A DNA stretch of 64,000 nt, taken from NCBI GenBank assembly GCA_038125995.1, contig JAYPEX010000003.1:1-64000 (forward strand). The letters are read 5' to 3'. Shown piece by piece: positions 52,777 to 59,811 of the stretch. The position numbers were made by a program, and so were the translations under genes. Origin of the DNA: MAG-120531 sp038125995 (GTDB taxonomy: Bacteria; Bacteroidota; Bacteroidia; Flavobacteriales; Flavobacteriaceae). Numbering within the stretch: the first letter of the stretch is position 1; the number at the start of each line of letters is the position of its first letter. The notes below the pieces were generated by a model. The model ran no database searches. It saw only the letters and a program-made list of their open reading frames with translations, and was not told the DNA's origin.

Positions 52777-53667
52777 CTATTTCTTCGAACGGGGATGAGC
52801 AGCTGAATGCACTTTCTTTAGAGTTGCAATAGAATTATGAGTATACACTTGAGTTGAAGATAAACTCGCATGACCTAAAAGCTCTTTAACAGCATTTAAA
52901 TCTGCCCCCTGATTTAATAAATGAGTTGCGAACGTATGCCTGAGAATATGAGGTGACTTCTTTTCCTTACTCGTGACTATACTAAAATAGTGATTTATTA
53001 AGCGATAAACAAGTGAATCATATATTTTATAACCTGATTTTAACAGAAACAAAAATGAACTATCGTGAATCGTTTTAAGTTGATCTCGCTTTTTTAAATA
53101 CTCTTTTACAAGCAGACTCACCTTTGGAATCAATGGGATTATTCGTTCCTTATTGCGTTTTCCTAGCACTTTTATAGTATCCGGATCGAATTGAATATTT
53201 TTAATTTTTAGATTGATCAGTTCATTCCTCCTAATTCCAGTCGCATAGAGGAGTTCAATAATAAGTTTATCCCTAATCCCCTCATAATCATCCTCAAAGG
53301 GAATTTCATTCAATAGTTGGCGCATCTCATCTGACGAAAAAGGCATTACTACCTTATGAGTGATTTTTAAAGCTTTGTGTTTTGCAAAGGGGGTACTTTG
53401 CTGAGACCCTATAAGCATTAAAAACTTGTAGTAAGCCTTTAATGAAGACATCTTTCGGTTGATGCTTCGATTGTTAATACCAGAATTTACCAATAGCACT
53501 ATCCATGATCTTATAATAGAATAAGAAACAACATCAATGCTCTTTATATCGTACTCTAAATCACAAAACAGTCTAAAATCTTCCAAGTCCTTCTTATAAG
53601 CAGTTACTGTATGCTTAGAATAATTCTTCTCAGTAGCAAGATACTCTATAAACTTGGATTGATTCAT
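52777..53667 (-). CDS. xerC: tyrosine recombinase XerC/XerD type
   Basis: Xer recombinases resolve chromosome dimers at dif. The 296-residue protein has an N-terminal SAM-like core-binding domain (FIEYLATEKNYSKHTVTAYKKDLEDF). The catalytic domain contains ATGIRRNELINL, HILRHTFATHLL (H240, R243), LGHASLSSTQVYTH (H266, nucleophile Y275). Length and position favour a chromosomal Xer rather than an integrase; XerC versus XerD cannot be settled by eye. It lies between rpsU and hpf. Confidence 0.88.
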   Translation of the reverse strand: MNQSKFIEYLATEKNYSKHTVTAYKKDLEDFRLFCDLEYDIKSIDVVSYSIIRSWIVLLVNSGINNRSINRKMSSLKAYYKFLMLIGSQQSTPFAKHKALKITHKVVMPFSSDEMRQLLNEIPFEDDYEGIRDKLIIELLYATGIRRNELINLKIKNIQFDPDTIKVLGKRNKERIIPLIPKVSLLVKEYLKKRDQLKTIHDSSFLFLLKSGYKIYDSLVYRLINHYFSIVTSKEKKSPHILRHTFATHLLNQGADLNAVKELLGHASLSSTQVYTHNSIATLKKVHSAAHPRSKK

Positions 53668-53702
53668 TATTTAAAGATAGGACTCCTAGGTTTAAAACAA
53701 AA

Positions 53703-53729
53703 AAAGTCCCGCTAAAAAAACGGGACTTT
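53703..53729 (-). terminator. terminator after rpsU
   Basis: AAAGTCCCG pairs perfectly with CGGGACTTT over a 9-base loop, and T residues follow on the minus strand. Some readthrough into xerC and hpf is likely, as no clear xerC promoter was found. Confidence 0.8.
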
Positions 53730-53750
53730 ATTATGAATGACTATCTGAGA

Positions 53751-53945
53751 TTAAATCTCTTCTTGGTCTCTTAAGTTTTGAATATAAGCTGCTTTTTGAA
53801 GCTGCGCTCTCTTAGCCACTGATGGCTTTGTGAATTGCTGACGACTTCTCAATTGACGCATAGTTCCAGTTCTATCGAACTTTCGCTTAAAACGCTTTAG
53901 CGCTCTATCTATATTTTCTCCTTCTTTAATAGGTATAATTAACAT
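53751..53945 (-). CDS. rpsU: ribosomal protein bS21
   Basis: bS21 is a small 30S protein near the anti-Shine-Dalgarno region. In Bacteroidota it takes part, with bS18 and bS6, in hiding the 3' end of 16S rRNA. The ATG at 53945 gives 64 residues (MLIIPIKEGENIDRALKRFK, basic throughout) and is placed by an excellent Shine-Dalgarno sequence. A longer frame upstream would read through the Shine-Dalgarno and is rejected. It has its own consensus promoter and terminator. Confidence 0.96.
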   Translation of the reverse strand: MLIIPIKEGENIDRALKRFKRKFDRTGTMRQLRSRQQFTKPSVAKRAQLQKAAYIQNLRDQEEI

Positions 53946-53953
53946 AAGCTTTA

Positions 53954-53960
53954 ACCTCCT
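53954..53960 (-). promoter_or_regulatory. strong Shine-Dalgarno sequence of rpsU
   Basis: AGGAGGT on the minus strand lies 8 bases before the rpsU ATG. It is complementary to the anti-Shine-Dalgarno end of 16S rRNA. No other gene in the window shows such a site. In Flavobacteriia a retained Shine-Dalgarno at rpsU is tied to autoregulation by bS21. Confidence 0.85.
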
Positions 53961-53981
53961 CTCTTTTAGAATTTTGGATTG

Positions 53982-54010
53982 CAAATATACAGCTAAAAAT
54001 AAGTATTCAA
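53982..54010 (-). promoter_or_regulatory. promoter of rpsU
   Basis: On the minus strand, TTG (54008-54010) is followed after 18 bases by TATATTTG (53982-53989), a full consensus match. It lies 36 bases before the rpsU ATG and overlaps the gap after the acyl-CoA dehydrogenase gene. Confidence 0.65.
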
Positions 54011-54015
54011 CAAAC

Positions 54016-55179
54016 TTATTTTAAAATATTTCTAGCGATTACTAATTTTTGTATTTCAGAGGTCCCTTCACCTATGGTACACAGCTTTGAATCTCTGTAA
54101 AATTTCTCCACAGGAAAGTCTTTGATATAACCGTATCCTCCAAATATTTGAACTGCTTCATTAGCAGTTTTAACAGCAGTTTCAGAAGCGTAAAGCTTAC
54201 ACATAGCACCTTCTAAAGTAATGCGCTCCCCTCTGTTTTTCTTTTCTGCTGCTTGATGAGTCAATAAAGTAGCCGCTTCTATTTCAGTAGCCATCTCAGC
54301 TAATTTAAATGAGATACCTTGAAAAGAGCTAATTGGCTTTCCAAATTGCTCGCGCTCTTTTGAATATTTTAAAGCTGCTTCAAACGCTCCTTTAGCGATT
54401 CCTAAGGATAGGGCTGCTATCGATATTCTTCCACCGTCTAATATAGCAAGAGATTGTTTGAATCCATCCCCTACTTCTCCTAATCTATTTTCATCTGAAA
54501 TAACACATTGATCAAAAACCATCTCAGCTGTTTCAGAAGCGCGCATTCCCAATTTATTTTCTTTTTTGCCAGCAGAAAAACCTGGCGTACCACGCTCAAC
54601 AACAAAAGCCGTTGCGTTAGACGAAACTCCCTTTTCTCCTGTTCTAGCAATAACGACTGCTACATCACCACTCTTTCCATGAGTTATAAAGTTTTTAGTA
54701 CCGTTCAAAATCCACTGATCTCCATTTTTTACAGCAGTGGTGCTCATAGCTCCTGCATCCGATCCGGTGTTGTGTTCTGTTAAACCCCATGCTCCAATAA
54801 ATTCACCTGAAGCTAATTTTGGAATCCATCTACGCTTTTGAGATTCATTTCCAAAAGTTAAGATGTGATTGGTACATAGAGAGTTATGAGCCGCGATCGA
54901 CAAACCTATTGAAGGATCAATTTTTGATATTTCTTCAACAATAGCGATATACTCGTGATATCCCATCTCAGATCCACCGAATTCATGTGGGACTAAAATA
55001 CCTAGAAAACCATGCTCACCAGCTAATTTCATTAGTTCTACTGGAAACTCTTGAGTTTCATCCCACTCCTTAACAAAAGGTTCTATGTATTGTTTTGCGA
55101 AGCTTTTGGCAGAATCAGCAATTAACTGCTGAGTCTCACTATAGTCATATCCGGTTTGAATCATCTGAGTAGTATTCAT
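54016..55179 (-). CDS. acyl-CoA dehydrogenase
   Basis: The 387-residue flavoprotein oxidises acyl-CoA to enoyl-CoA and passes electrons to ETF. It has the helical N domain, the FAD-contact segment GAWGLTEHNTGSDAG, and the C-terminal domain with YSKEREQFGKPIS, ETAVKTANEAVQIFGGYGYIKDFPVEKFYRDSKL and the catalytic-region GEGTSEIQKLVIARNI. It is probably a short-chain or branched-chain enzyme; the exact chain length is not readable. An inverted repeat upstream suggests it is repressed. Confidence 0.94.
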   Translation of the reverse strand: MNTTQMIQTGYDYSETQQLIADSAKSFAKQYIEPFVKEWDETQEFPVELMKLAGEHGFLGILVPHEFGGSEMGYHEYIAIVEEISKIDPSIGLSIAAHNSLCTNHILTFGNESQKRRWIPKLASGEFIGAWGLTEHNTGSDAGAMSTTAVKNGDQWILNGTKNFITHGKSGDVAVVIARTGEKGVSSNATAFVVERGTPGFSAGKKENKLGMRASETAEMVFDQCVISDENRLGEVGDGFKQSLAILDGGRISIAALSLGIAKGAFEAALKYSKEREQFGKPISSFQGISFKLAEMATEIEAATLLTHQAAEKKNRGERITLEGAMCKLYASETAVKTANEAVQIFGGYGYIKDFPVEKFYRDSKLCTIGEGTSEIQKLVIARNILK

Positions 55180-55217
55180 CTTTAGTATCGTGCAAATATA
55201 ATTAAATCAAGTCAGTA

Positions 55218-55239
55218 TTGAATTGAAATATCAATTCAA
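55218..55239. promoter_or_regulatory. inverted repeat at the acyl-CoA dehydrogenase promoter, candidate operator
   Basis: TTGAATTGA (55218-55226) and TCAATTCAA (55231-55239) are perfect inverted arms around AATA. The repeat lies just downstream of the -7 box at 55247-55254, where a repressor would block transcription. TetR- or FadR-like regulators often use such sites, but no regulator gene is nearby. Confidence 0.45.
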
Positions 55240-55246
55240 CACGAAA

Positions 55247-55254
55247 CAAATATA
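55247..55254 (-). promoter_or_regulatory. -7 box of the acyl-CoA dehydrogenase gene
   Basis: TATATTTG on the minus strand is a full TAnnTTTG match. A second copy at 55193-55200 is close to the start codon and would give a leader of fewer than ten bases. Neither has a clear TTG at the expected spacing. Confidence 0.35.
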
Positions 55255-55311
55255 GCACAAATATTAGTATTTTGTTTAACTTTTTTGTTTTTTAATTAAA
55301 CAATATAGTGT

Positions 55312-55788
55312 TTACTCTAAATTAAAGCGCAATATAATTTTATTTACTAATAGACTACCGAGACCATAGACCTTATAGAGCTGATCCATCGATTTAAATC
55401 CATTTAATGAATTTCTGTAAGCGATAATTCTTTTGGAATAAACCGCTCCAATTCCATTGATTTTTTTAAGGTCTTCTGCTGTTGCTGTATTGATGTTTTT
55501 AAACTCTAATATCTTATGTTTACTCTGGAAATATTTTTTCTCTTTAGGAAACTTTAGATAAGGTTTAATCAATAATAAAAGAGAATCGTCCACTCCACTA
55601 GTATATTGAAAATCTTCTAAACTGTATATATACTGATCTGTAGCTCTAAAGATTTCTATACGATGAAGCTGATCGGAACTAATTCCCAACACATAGGCTC
55701 TATAATCATTGAAGTAATTGACATTAAATGGTTGAATCAAAAGTCTATGGCGCTTCTGATCCATTTTAGCACGAATGGTACTATCCAT
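55312..55788 (-). CDS. helix-hairpin-helix protein, distal part of an interrupted gene
   Basis: The 158-residue reading frame begins with an ATG right after an in-frame TAA. It contains the C-terminal helix-hairpin-helix DNA-binding motif (LEFKNINTATAEDLKKINGIGAVYSKRIIAYR, then MDQLYKVYGLG). Homologues normally start with a membrane anchor, and that anchor is encoded in the same frame directly upstream. This part could still be translated from its own ATG as a soluble domain. ComEA-like competence proteins are the nearest known relatives. Confidence 0.75.
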   Translation of the reverse strand: MDSTIRAKMDQKRHRLLIQPFNVNYFNDYRAYVLGISSDQLHRIEIFRATDQYIYSLEDFQYTSGVDDSLLLLIKPYLKFPKEKKYFQSKHKILEFKNINTATAEDLKKINGIGAVYSKRIIAYRNSLNGFKSMDQLYKVYGLGSLLVNKIILRFNLE

Positions 55789-55938
55789 TTAAAAATCAAC
55801 AATAGAAGCTATATCACGCTGTTTTGAATTTGTAGTCCGCCAATAAATCGTTTGAATCACAACGATCAACACCAACAAGAAAAAAACCCCTTTCCTGTGT
55901 TTCTTCTCAGAAGCGGAAAGGGGTTTTAATGAATTCAA
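55789..55938 (-). pseudogene. N-terminal membrane-anchor part of the interrupted helix-hairpin-helix gene
   Basis: In frame with the distal part, 49 codons from a TTG (55938) encode a charged start (SASEKKHRKG), a transmembrane helix (VFFLLVLIVVIQTIYW) and a linker, then TAA at 55789-55791. This is the usual N terminus of the family, so the gene looks split by a nonsense mutation. The TTG start may also be a lesion of an ATG. The region overlaps the terminator of the symporter gene. Confidence 0.7.
55883..55927 (-). terminator. terminator after the AGCS symporter gene
   Basis: AAAACCCCTTTCC (55883-55895) pairs perfectly with GGAAAGGGGTTTT (55915-55927). Within the 19-base loop CTTC/GAAG can form a further small stem. 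T residues follow on the minus strand. The same bases encode part of the anchor of the downstream helix-hairpin-helix gene. Confidence 0.8.
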
Positions 55939-55944
55939 AACAGC

Positions 55945-57558
55945 TTATTTTTTAACAACTGCTTTAATAGCGTTTGTGTAGTTGGATAATTCTTCTCTAA
56001 CCCTTGGGAACAAGAATAGAAGTCCTATCATATTTGGAAATACCAATGCTAAGATCATCGCATCAGAGAATTTAATGACTGCATCTAGAGTTGCTGCAGC
56101 ACCTATTACCACAAAAAGTAAGAACAATACCTTATAAGCAGTATCAGCTGCTTTACCTCTTCCAAAAAGGAATTTCCATCCTTGAAGACCGTAATAAGAC
56201 CAAGAGATCATTGTTGAAAAAGCAAAAAGTACAATAGCTATGGTTAAAACATATCTAAAACCAGGAATTACAGAATCATAAGCCATTGAAGTTAAATCAA
56301 CTCCTCCAATATATTCTCCAGATGCGTTGAGTTGAACTGTTGAACCCACAGCATTTCCATAATCAAATGCACCAGCATCAATGTTGAAGAAAATAATTAC
56401 AAGTGCGGTCATCGTACAAATTACGACAGTGTCAATAAATGGCTCCAATAGAGCCACTACCCCTTCACTGGCAGGATATTTAGTCTTAACAGCAGAGTGA
56501 GCAATTGCAGCAGAACCTGCACCTGCCTCATTAGAAAAGGCAGCTCTTTGGAAACCTACAATAATTACTCCAACGAGCCCACCTAGACCTGCCATTGGTG
56601 TAAATGCTCCTTCGATAATAAGTGAAACAGCAGTTCCGATATATTCAATATTTGCAAAAATAATCACAAGAGATGCCAATACATAGATTCCTGCCATAAA
56701 TGGAACAATCTTTTCGGTAACACTTGCGATTTTTTTAATTCCTCCAATAATAACGATACCTACTAATACCGCTAAAACAATCCCAATCAAAACTCCAGTT
56801 GATCCACCTGTAAGATTGAGCATCGTTGATATTTGAACAGCTGCTTGATTTGATTGAAAAGCATTTCCACCACCAAATGAAGCTCCCACAACAAGGATTG
56901 CAAAAACAATTGACAAAACCTTTCCTATACCCGTAAATCCCTTTTCTTTTAGTCCTCTGGACAAATAGTACATAGGTCCTCCGTAAACTACTCCGTTTTC
57001 ATCAACATCTCTATATGTCACCCCCAGTGTACATTCGACAAATTTTGAAGACATTCCCAAAATTCCAAGCACAATCATCCAAAAGGTTGCTCCAGGACCT
57101 CCCATTGCAATAGCAACAGCTACCCCGGCAATATTCCCTAATCCAACCGTTCCTGATACAGCAGTGGCCAAGGCCTGAAAGTGAGAGACCTCTCCTTCTT
57201 TACCTTCATCTTCAATGGTTCCTTTAACATCACCATCAATAATGTTTACAGCAGCATTTTCAGCCTCGTGATGATCTACTTCATCGTACTTACCACGCAC
57301 TGTTTGTATGGCCAATCCCATTTTTGTAATCGATGGAAATTTAAAATAAATCGTGAAAAATGTAGCTCCTCCAATCAATAGAATCAACACTAGTGGTATT
57401 TCGACAAACCCAAGATTAACTTTGGTTAAAACCAAACCTTCCCACCATTCTGCAAAAGGCATAAAGGCATCGTTCACACGTTCGTCTAAGCCTTTTTCTT
57501 GAGCAAAAATTGCTAAAGGAGCTAATAAACTAATTAATAAGAGGATTTTACTTTTCAT
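55945..57558 (-). CDS. sodium:alanine/glycine symporter (AGCS family)
   Basis: The 537-residue inner-membrane protein imports alanine or glycine with sodium. It starts with a hydrophobic stretch that resembles a signal (LLISLLAPLAIFAQ) and has about ten to eleven membrane segments. Family sequences include FQALATAVSGTVGLGNIAGVA, GGPGATFWM, GGPMYYL and FQRAAFSNEAGAGSAAIAHS. An insertion near residues 85-120 is acidic. It is a single gene with a strong terminator. Confidence 0.93.
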   Translation of the reverse strand: MKSKILLLISLLAPLAIFAQEKGLDERVNDAFMPFAEWWEGLVLTKVNLGFVEIPLVLILLIGGATFFTIYFKFPSITKMGLAIQTVRGKYDEVDHHEAENAAVNIIDGDVKGTIEDEGKEGEVSHFQALATAVSGTVGLGNIAGVAVAIAMGGPGATFWMIVLGILGMSSKFVECTLGVTYRDVDENGVVYGGPMYYLSRGLKEKGFTGIGKVLSIVFAILVVGASFGGGNAFQSNQAAVQISTMLNLTGGSTGVLIGIVLAVLVGIVIIGGIKKIASVTEKIVPFMAGIYVLASLVIIFANIEYIGTAVSLIIEGAFTPMAGLGGLVGVIIVGFQRAAFSNEAGAGSAAIAHSAVKTKYPASEGVVALLEPFIDTVVICTMTALVIIFFNIDAGAFDYGNAVGSTVQLNASGEYIGGVDLTSMAYDSVIPGFRYVLTIAIVLFAFSTMISWSYYGLQGWKFLFGRGKAADTAYKVLFLLFVVIGAAATLDAVIKFSDAMILALVFPNMIGLLFLFPRVREELSNYTNAIKAVVKK

Positions 57559-57617
57559 AATTCAATAGTTATTTGTTTTAAGTCAGTGTAATTAATAAAT
57601 GCCAATATATAAAAAAA

Positions 57618-57642
57618 AGACTGATTCATAAGTGATCAGTCT
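57618..57642 (-). terminator. terminator after the potassium channel gene
   Basis: AGACTGAT (57618-57625) pairs with ATCAGTCT (57635-57642) over 9 bases and is followed on the minus strand by a long T run. It ends the rhodanese-PspC-channel unit. Confidence 0.8.
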
Positions 57643-57666
57643 GTGAAGTTATCAATTCGTATCAAC

Positions 57667-58689
57667 CTAAACTTTAGGTTTGATATTAAACTTCTTATTG
57701 AGGCTTTCGATTTGCTCAGCTCGACCAAGAACAATAATTTTTCCTTTGTATTCTAATTTAAGATCTGAATCAGGATTGATCATATACTCTCCATTTGGTG
57801 TCACATAACCTATTACAGAACAGCCGAACTTTCTTCTTAAATCTAATTCTCTTAAGGTTTTTAAATCGTCTATTGATTCAATATAAGACAAATCCAATTC
57901 CTCCAAGTTCATATGCTCTCCTTGTGTTGCTAATTTATCCATAAAAGTGATCAAATCAGGGGTCACCACTAATGAAGCCATCTGATCTCCACCGATACGA
58001 CTCGGCATAATTACTTTAGAAGCTCCAGCCAACTCCAACTTCGAACAAGTTGCATATTGTTCAGCTCTTGCTATGATAAATAAATCTGGATTTAATTGAC
58101 GAGCACTGAGAACTAAAAACAAATTAGAGGCATCATCAGGTAATGCAGCTATTAAGTATTTAGCCTTTTTAATTCCTGCTTCAATTAAAATTTTATCGTC
58201 ACCTGCATCTCCTTTAATCACATTCACATCGTGAACATCCAAAGAACTGTACTTATCAATCTTTTCTTGATTGTTTTCAATGACCACAAATTCTCGCTTA
58301 TAGGTAATTAGTCGCTCTGCTGCTTGTGATCCATTTCTTCCCAATCCACAAACAATTACATGTCCATTCATCTTTTCAATCTTTTTTTTCATGGCTCTTA
58401 ATTTTAATGCTTCAATTGAATTTCTACTTAATAAGTACTCTACTACAGTTCTAGCGAAAAATGCAATAATTACAATACTCGTTATGATTAAGAAGATCGT
58501 AAATATTTTAGTTTGATCATCTAGCGGATTAACTTCTCTAAATCCAACAGTAGATATCGTGATCACTGTCATATAGAGTGAATCAACCCAACTAAAATCT
58601 GCGATCAATCGATATCCAATCACTCCTACTAGTAAAATAAAAAGTAGTAATACAATTGAAATATTAAATCTGGATTTAAAAAAATTCAT
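57667..58689 (-). CDS. potassium channel with TrkA-type RCK domain
   Basis: The 340-residue protein has two membrane segments flanking a pore loop with the selectivity filter TVGF (VITISTVGFREVNPLDD). A cytoplasmic RCK part follows: TrkA-N Rossmann domain VIVCGLGRNGSQAAERL with the acidic ENN at the end of strand 2, and a TrkA-C domain. This is the MthK/Kch architecture, gated by ligand binding to RCK. The PspC-domain gene precedes it by 2 bases. Confidence 0.93.
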   Translation of the reverse strand: MNFFKSRFNISIVLLLFILLVGVIGYRLIADFSWVDSLYMTVITISTVGFREVNPLDDQTKIFTIFLIITSIVIIAFFARTVVEYLLSRNSIEALKLRAMKKKIEKMNGHVIVCGLGRNGSQAAERLITYKREFVVIENNQEKIDKYSSLDVHDVNVIKGDAGDDKILIEAGIKKAKYLIAALPDDASNLFLVLSARQLNPDLFIIARAEQYATCSKLELAGASKVIMPSRIGGDQMASLVVTPDLITFMDKLATQGEHMNLEELDLSYIESIDDLKTLRELDLRRKFGCSVIGYVTPNGEYMINPDSDLKLEYKGKIIVLGRAEQIESLNKKFNIKPKV

Positions 58690-58691
58690 TT

Positions 58692-58922
58692 TTAGAGATC
58701 GAAAACCGAAGTTCGTTTGGTATATAACATGTCTTTAATTTTTAATACAAAACCTAAGAAAAGGTAAAATGCAAAACCAAAGCCTAATGTAGCAAAAGAG
58801 AGATATACAAAAGAGAGTCGCACAGATCGAGCTCTTATACCCAAACGATCAGCAATCCTCCTACACACGTGAAAACCGTGTTTTTGAAGAAAGTATATGA
58901 ATTCGTAGAAATAAGATCTCAT
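58692..58922 (-). CDS. small PspC-domain membrane protein
   Basis: The 76-residue protein matches the PspC domain: CRRIADRLGIRARSVRLSFVYLSF followed by a membrane helix (LGFGFAFYLFLGFVLKI). PspC proteins are involved in envelope stress sensing, although many members are single-domain with unknown role. It lies between the rhodanese gene (10 bases away) and the channel gene. Confidence 0.88.
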   Translation of the reverse strand: MRSYFYEFIYFLQKHGFHVCRRIADRLGIRARSVRLSFVYLSFATLGFGFAFYLFLGFVLKIKDMLYTKRTSVFDL

Positions 58923-58932
58923 TGTTATTCAA

Positions 58933-59253
58933 TTAATTTAATTCTTCTCGATCTCCTTCCCATTCTAACATTCCTCCAATAAGATTGAATGTATTCTCAA
59001 TCCCTTTTGAATTCATAATAGTACAGGCTTGCCCCGAACGATTCCCTGACCTACAATAGACATAGTAATTTTTTGACTTATCTAATTGATCTAGTTGATT
59101 CATAAATTCGTGACCTTCATAAATATCCATGTGAATCATACCAGGAATATATCCGGATTCTTCAAGTTCTGACGTAGTCCTAACGTCAATTACAACGGCA
59201 TTTTTGTCTTGAGCTAATTGTGAAGCCCAAGCCTCTTGAGTTAAATTTGACAT
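58933..59253 (-). CDS. single-domain rhodanese-like protein
   Basis: The 106-residue protein is a rhodanese domain with the active-site loop YCRSGNRSGQA and the N-terminal signature VIDVRTTSELEESGYIPG. It probably transfers or carries sulfane sulfur in the cytoplasm, since no signal peptide is seen. It heads the unit with the PspC and channel genes. Confidence 0.92.
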   Translation of the reverse strand: MSNLTQEAWASQLAQDKNAVVIDVRTTSELEESGYIPGMIHMDIYEGHEFMNQLDQLDKSKNYYVYCRSGNRSGQACTIMNSKGIENTFNLIGGMLEWEGDREELN

Positions 59254-59272
59254 AATGTTAATTCTTAAATCT

Positions 59273-59280
59273 CAAAATTA
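59273..59280 (-). promoter_or_regulatory. -7 box of the rhodanese unit
   Basis: TAATTTTG on the minus strand is a full TAnnTTTG match 20 bases before the rhodanese ATG. It lies back to back with the marR promoter without overlap. No clear TTG partner was found. Confidence 0.4.
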
Positions 59281-59307
59281 CACTCTTTTTAATTAAGTGA
59301 AAAGTAG

Positions 59308-59337
59308 TTGCATTATAAAAAATTATTTATATATTTG
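59308..59337 (+). promoter_or_regulatory. promoter of marR-yceI
   Basis: TTG (59308-59310) is followed after 19 bases by TATATTTG (59330-59337), a full consensus match. It is overlapped by the palindrome that follows. The predicted start is about 16 to 20 bases before the marR ATG. Confidence 0.65.
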
Positions 59338-59348
59338 TATATACAAAT
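59333..59348. promoter_or_regulatory. palindromic operator of marR
   Basis: ATTTGTATATACAAAT is a perfect 16-base palindrome that covers the -7 box and the expected start site. This is the typical place and size for a MarR-dimer autoregulatory site. Confidence 0.65.
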
Positions 59349-59359
59349 GTTTCATATAC

Positions 59360-59809
59360 ATGAATGTTGAACAAAAAATTAAATCGACTGTAAATCTAGC
59401 TCCTAAACAAAGGACGATCATCCATCTGTCTTTGATCAGTAATTCAATCAACGATCAACTTAACAAGGCGCTTAAAACTTTCGATGTCTCTATTGAGCAA
59501 TTCAATGTACTCCGTATACTAAGAGGTCAAAAAGGAGTTGCAATCGCCATGAAAGATATCAACGAACGAATGGTAAGTAAAATGAGTAACACCACTCGCC
59601 TAGTCGACAAACTTGTCAACAAGCGTTTTGTTACAAGAAATATCTGTCCAGAGAATCGAAGAAAAATGGAAATACTTATTACAGACCTTGGAGCATCGCA
59701 ACTTCAACAAATGGATATGGTAATCGAACAGACCCATTCTAAAATACTCGAAGAACTATCGGATGAAGACATCCAAACACTTAATATACTTTTAAACAAA
59801 TTTAATTAG
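59360..59809 (+). CDS. MarR family transcriptional regulator
   Basis: The 149-residue protein has the winged helix-turn-helix fold of MarR: ILRGQKGVAIAMKDINERM as the recognition part, then SNTTRLVDKLVNKRFVTRNICPENRRKMEILIT as the wing. The ATG at 59360 was chosen because it follows the promoter; an upstream frame start would precede the -7 box. The ligand is unknown. yceI starts 3 bases after the stop, so the pair is an operon, and a self-repression site overlaps the promoter. Confidence 0.93.
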   Translation: MNVEQKIKSTVNLAPKQRTIIHLSLISNSINDQLNKALKTFDVSIEQFNVLRILRGQKGVAIAMKDINERMVSKMSNTTRLVDKLVNKRFVTRNICPENRRKMEILITDLGASQLQQMDMVIEQTHSKILEELSDEDIQTLNILLNKFN

Positions 59810-59811
59810 AC

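Noticed and set aside
52777..53667. The tyrosine recombinase could mark an integrated element.
   Set aside because: Length, motifs and neighbours (rpsU, hpf) fit a chromosomal Xer recombinase. No att repeats, phage or cargo genes are seen.
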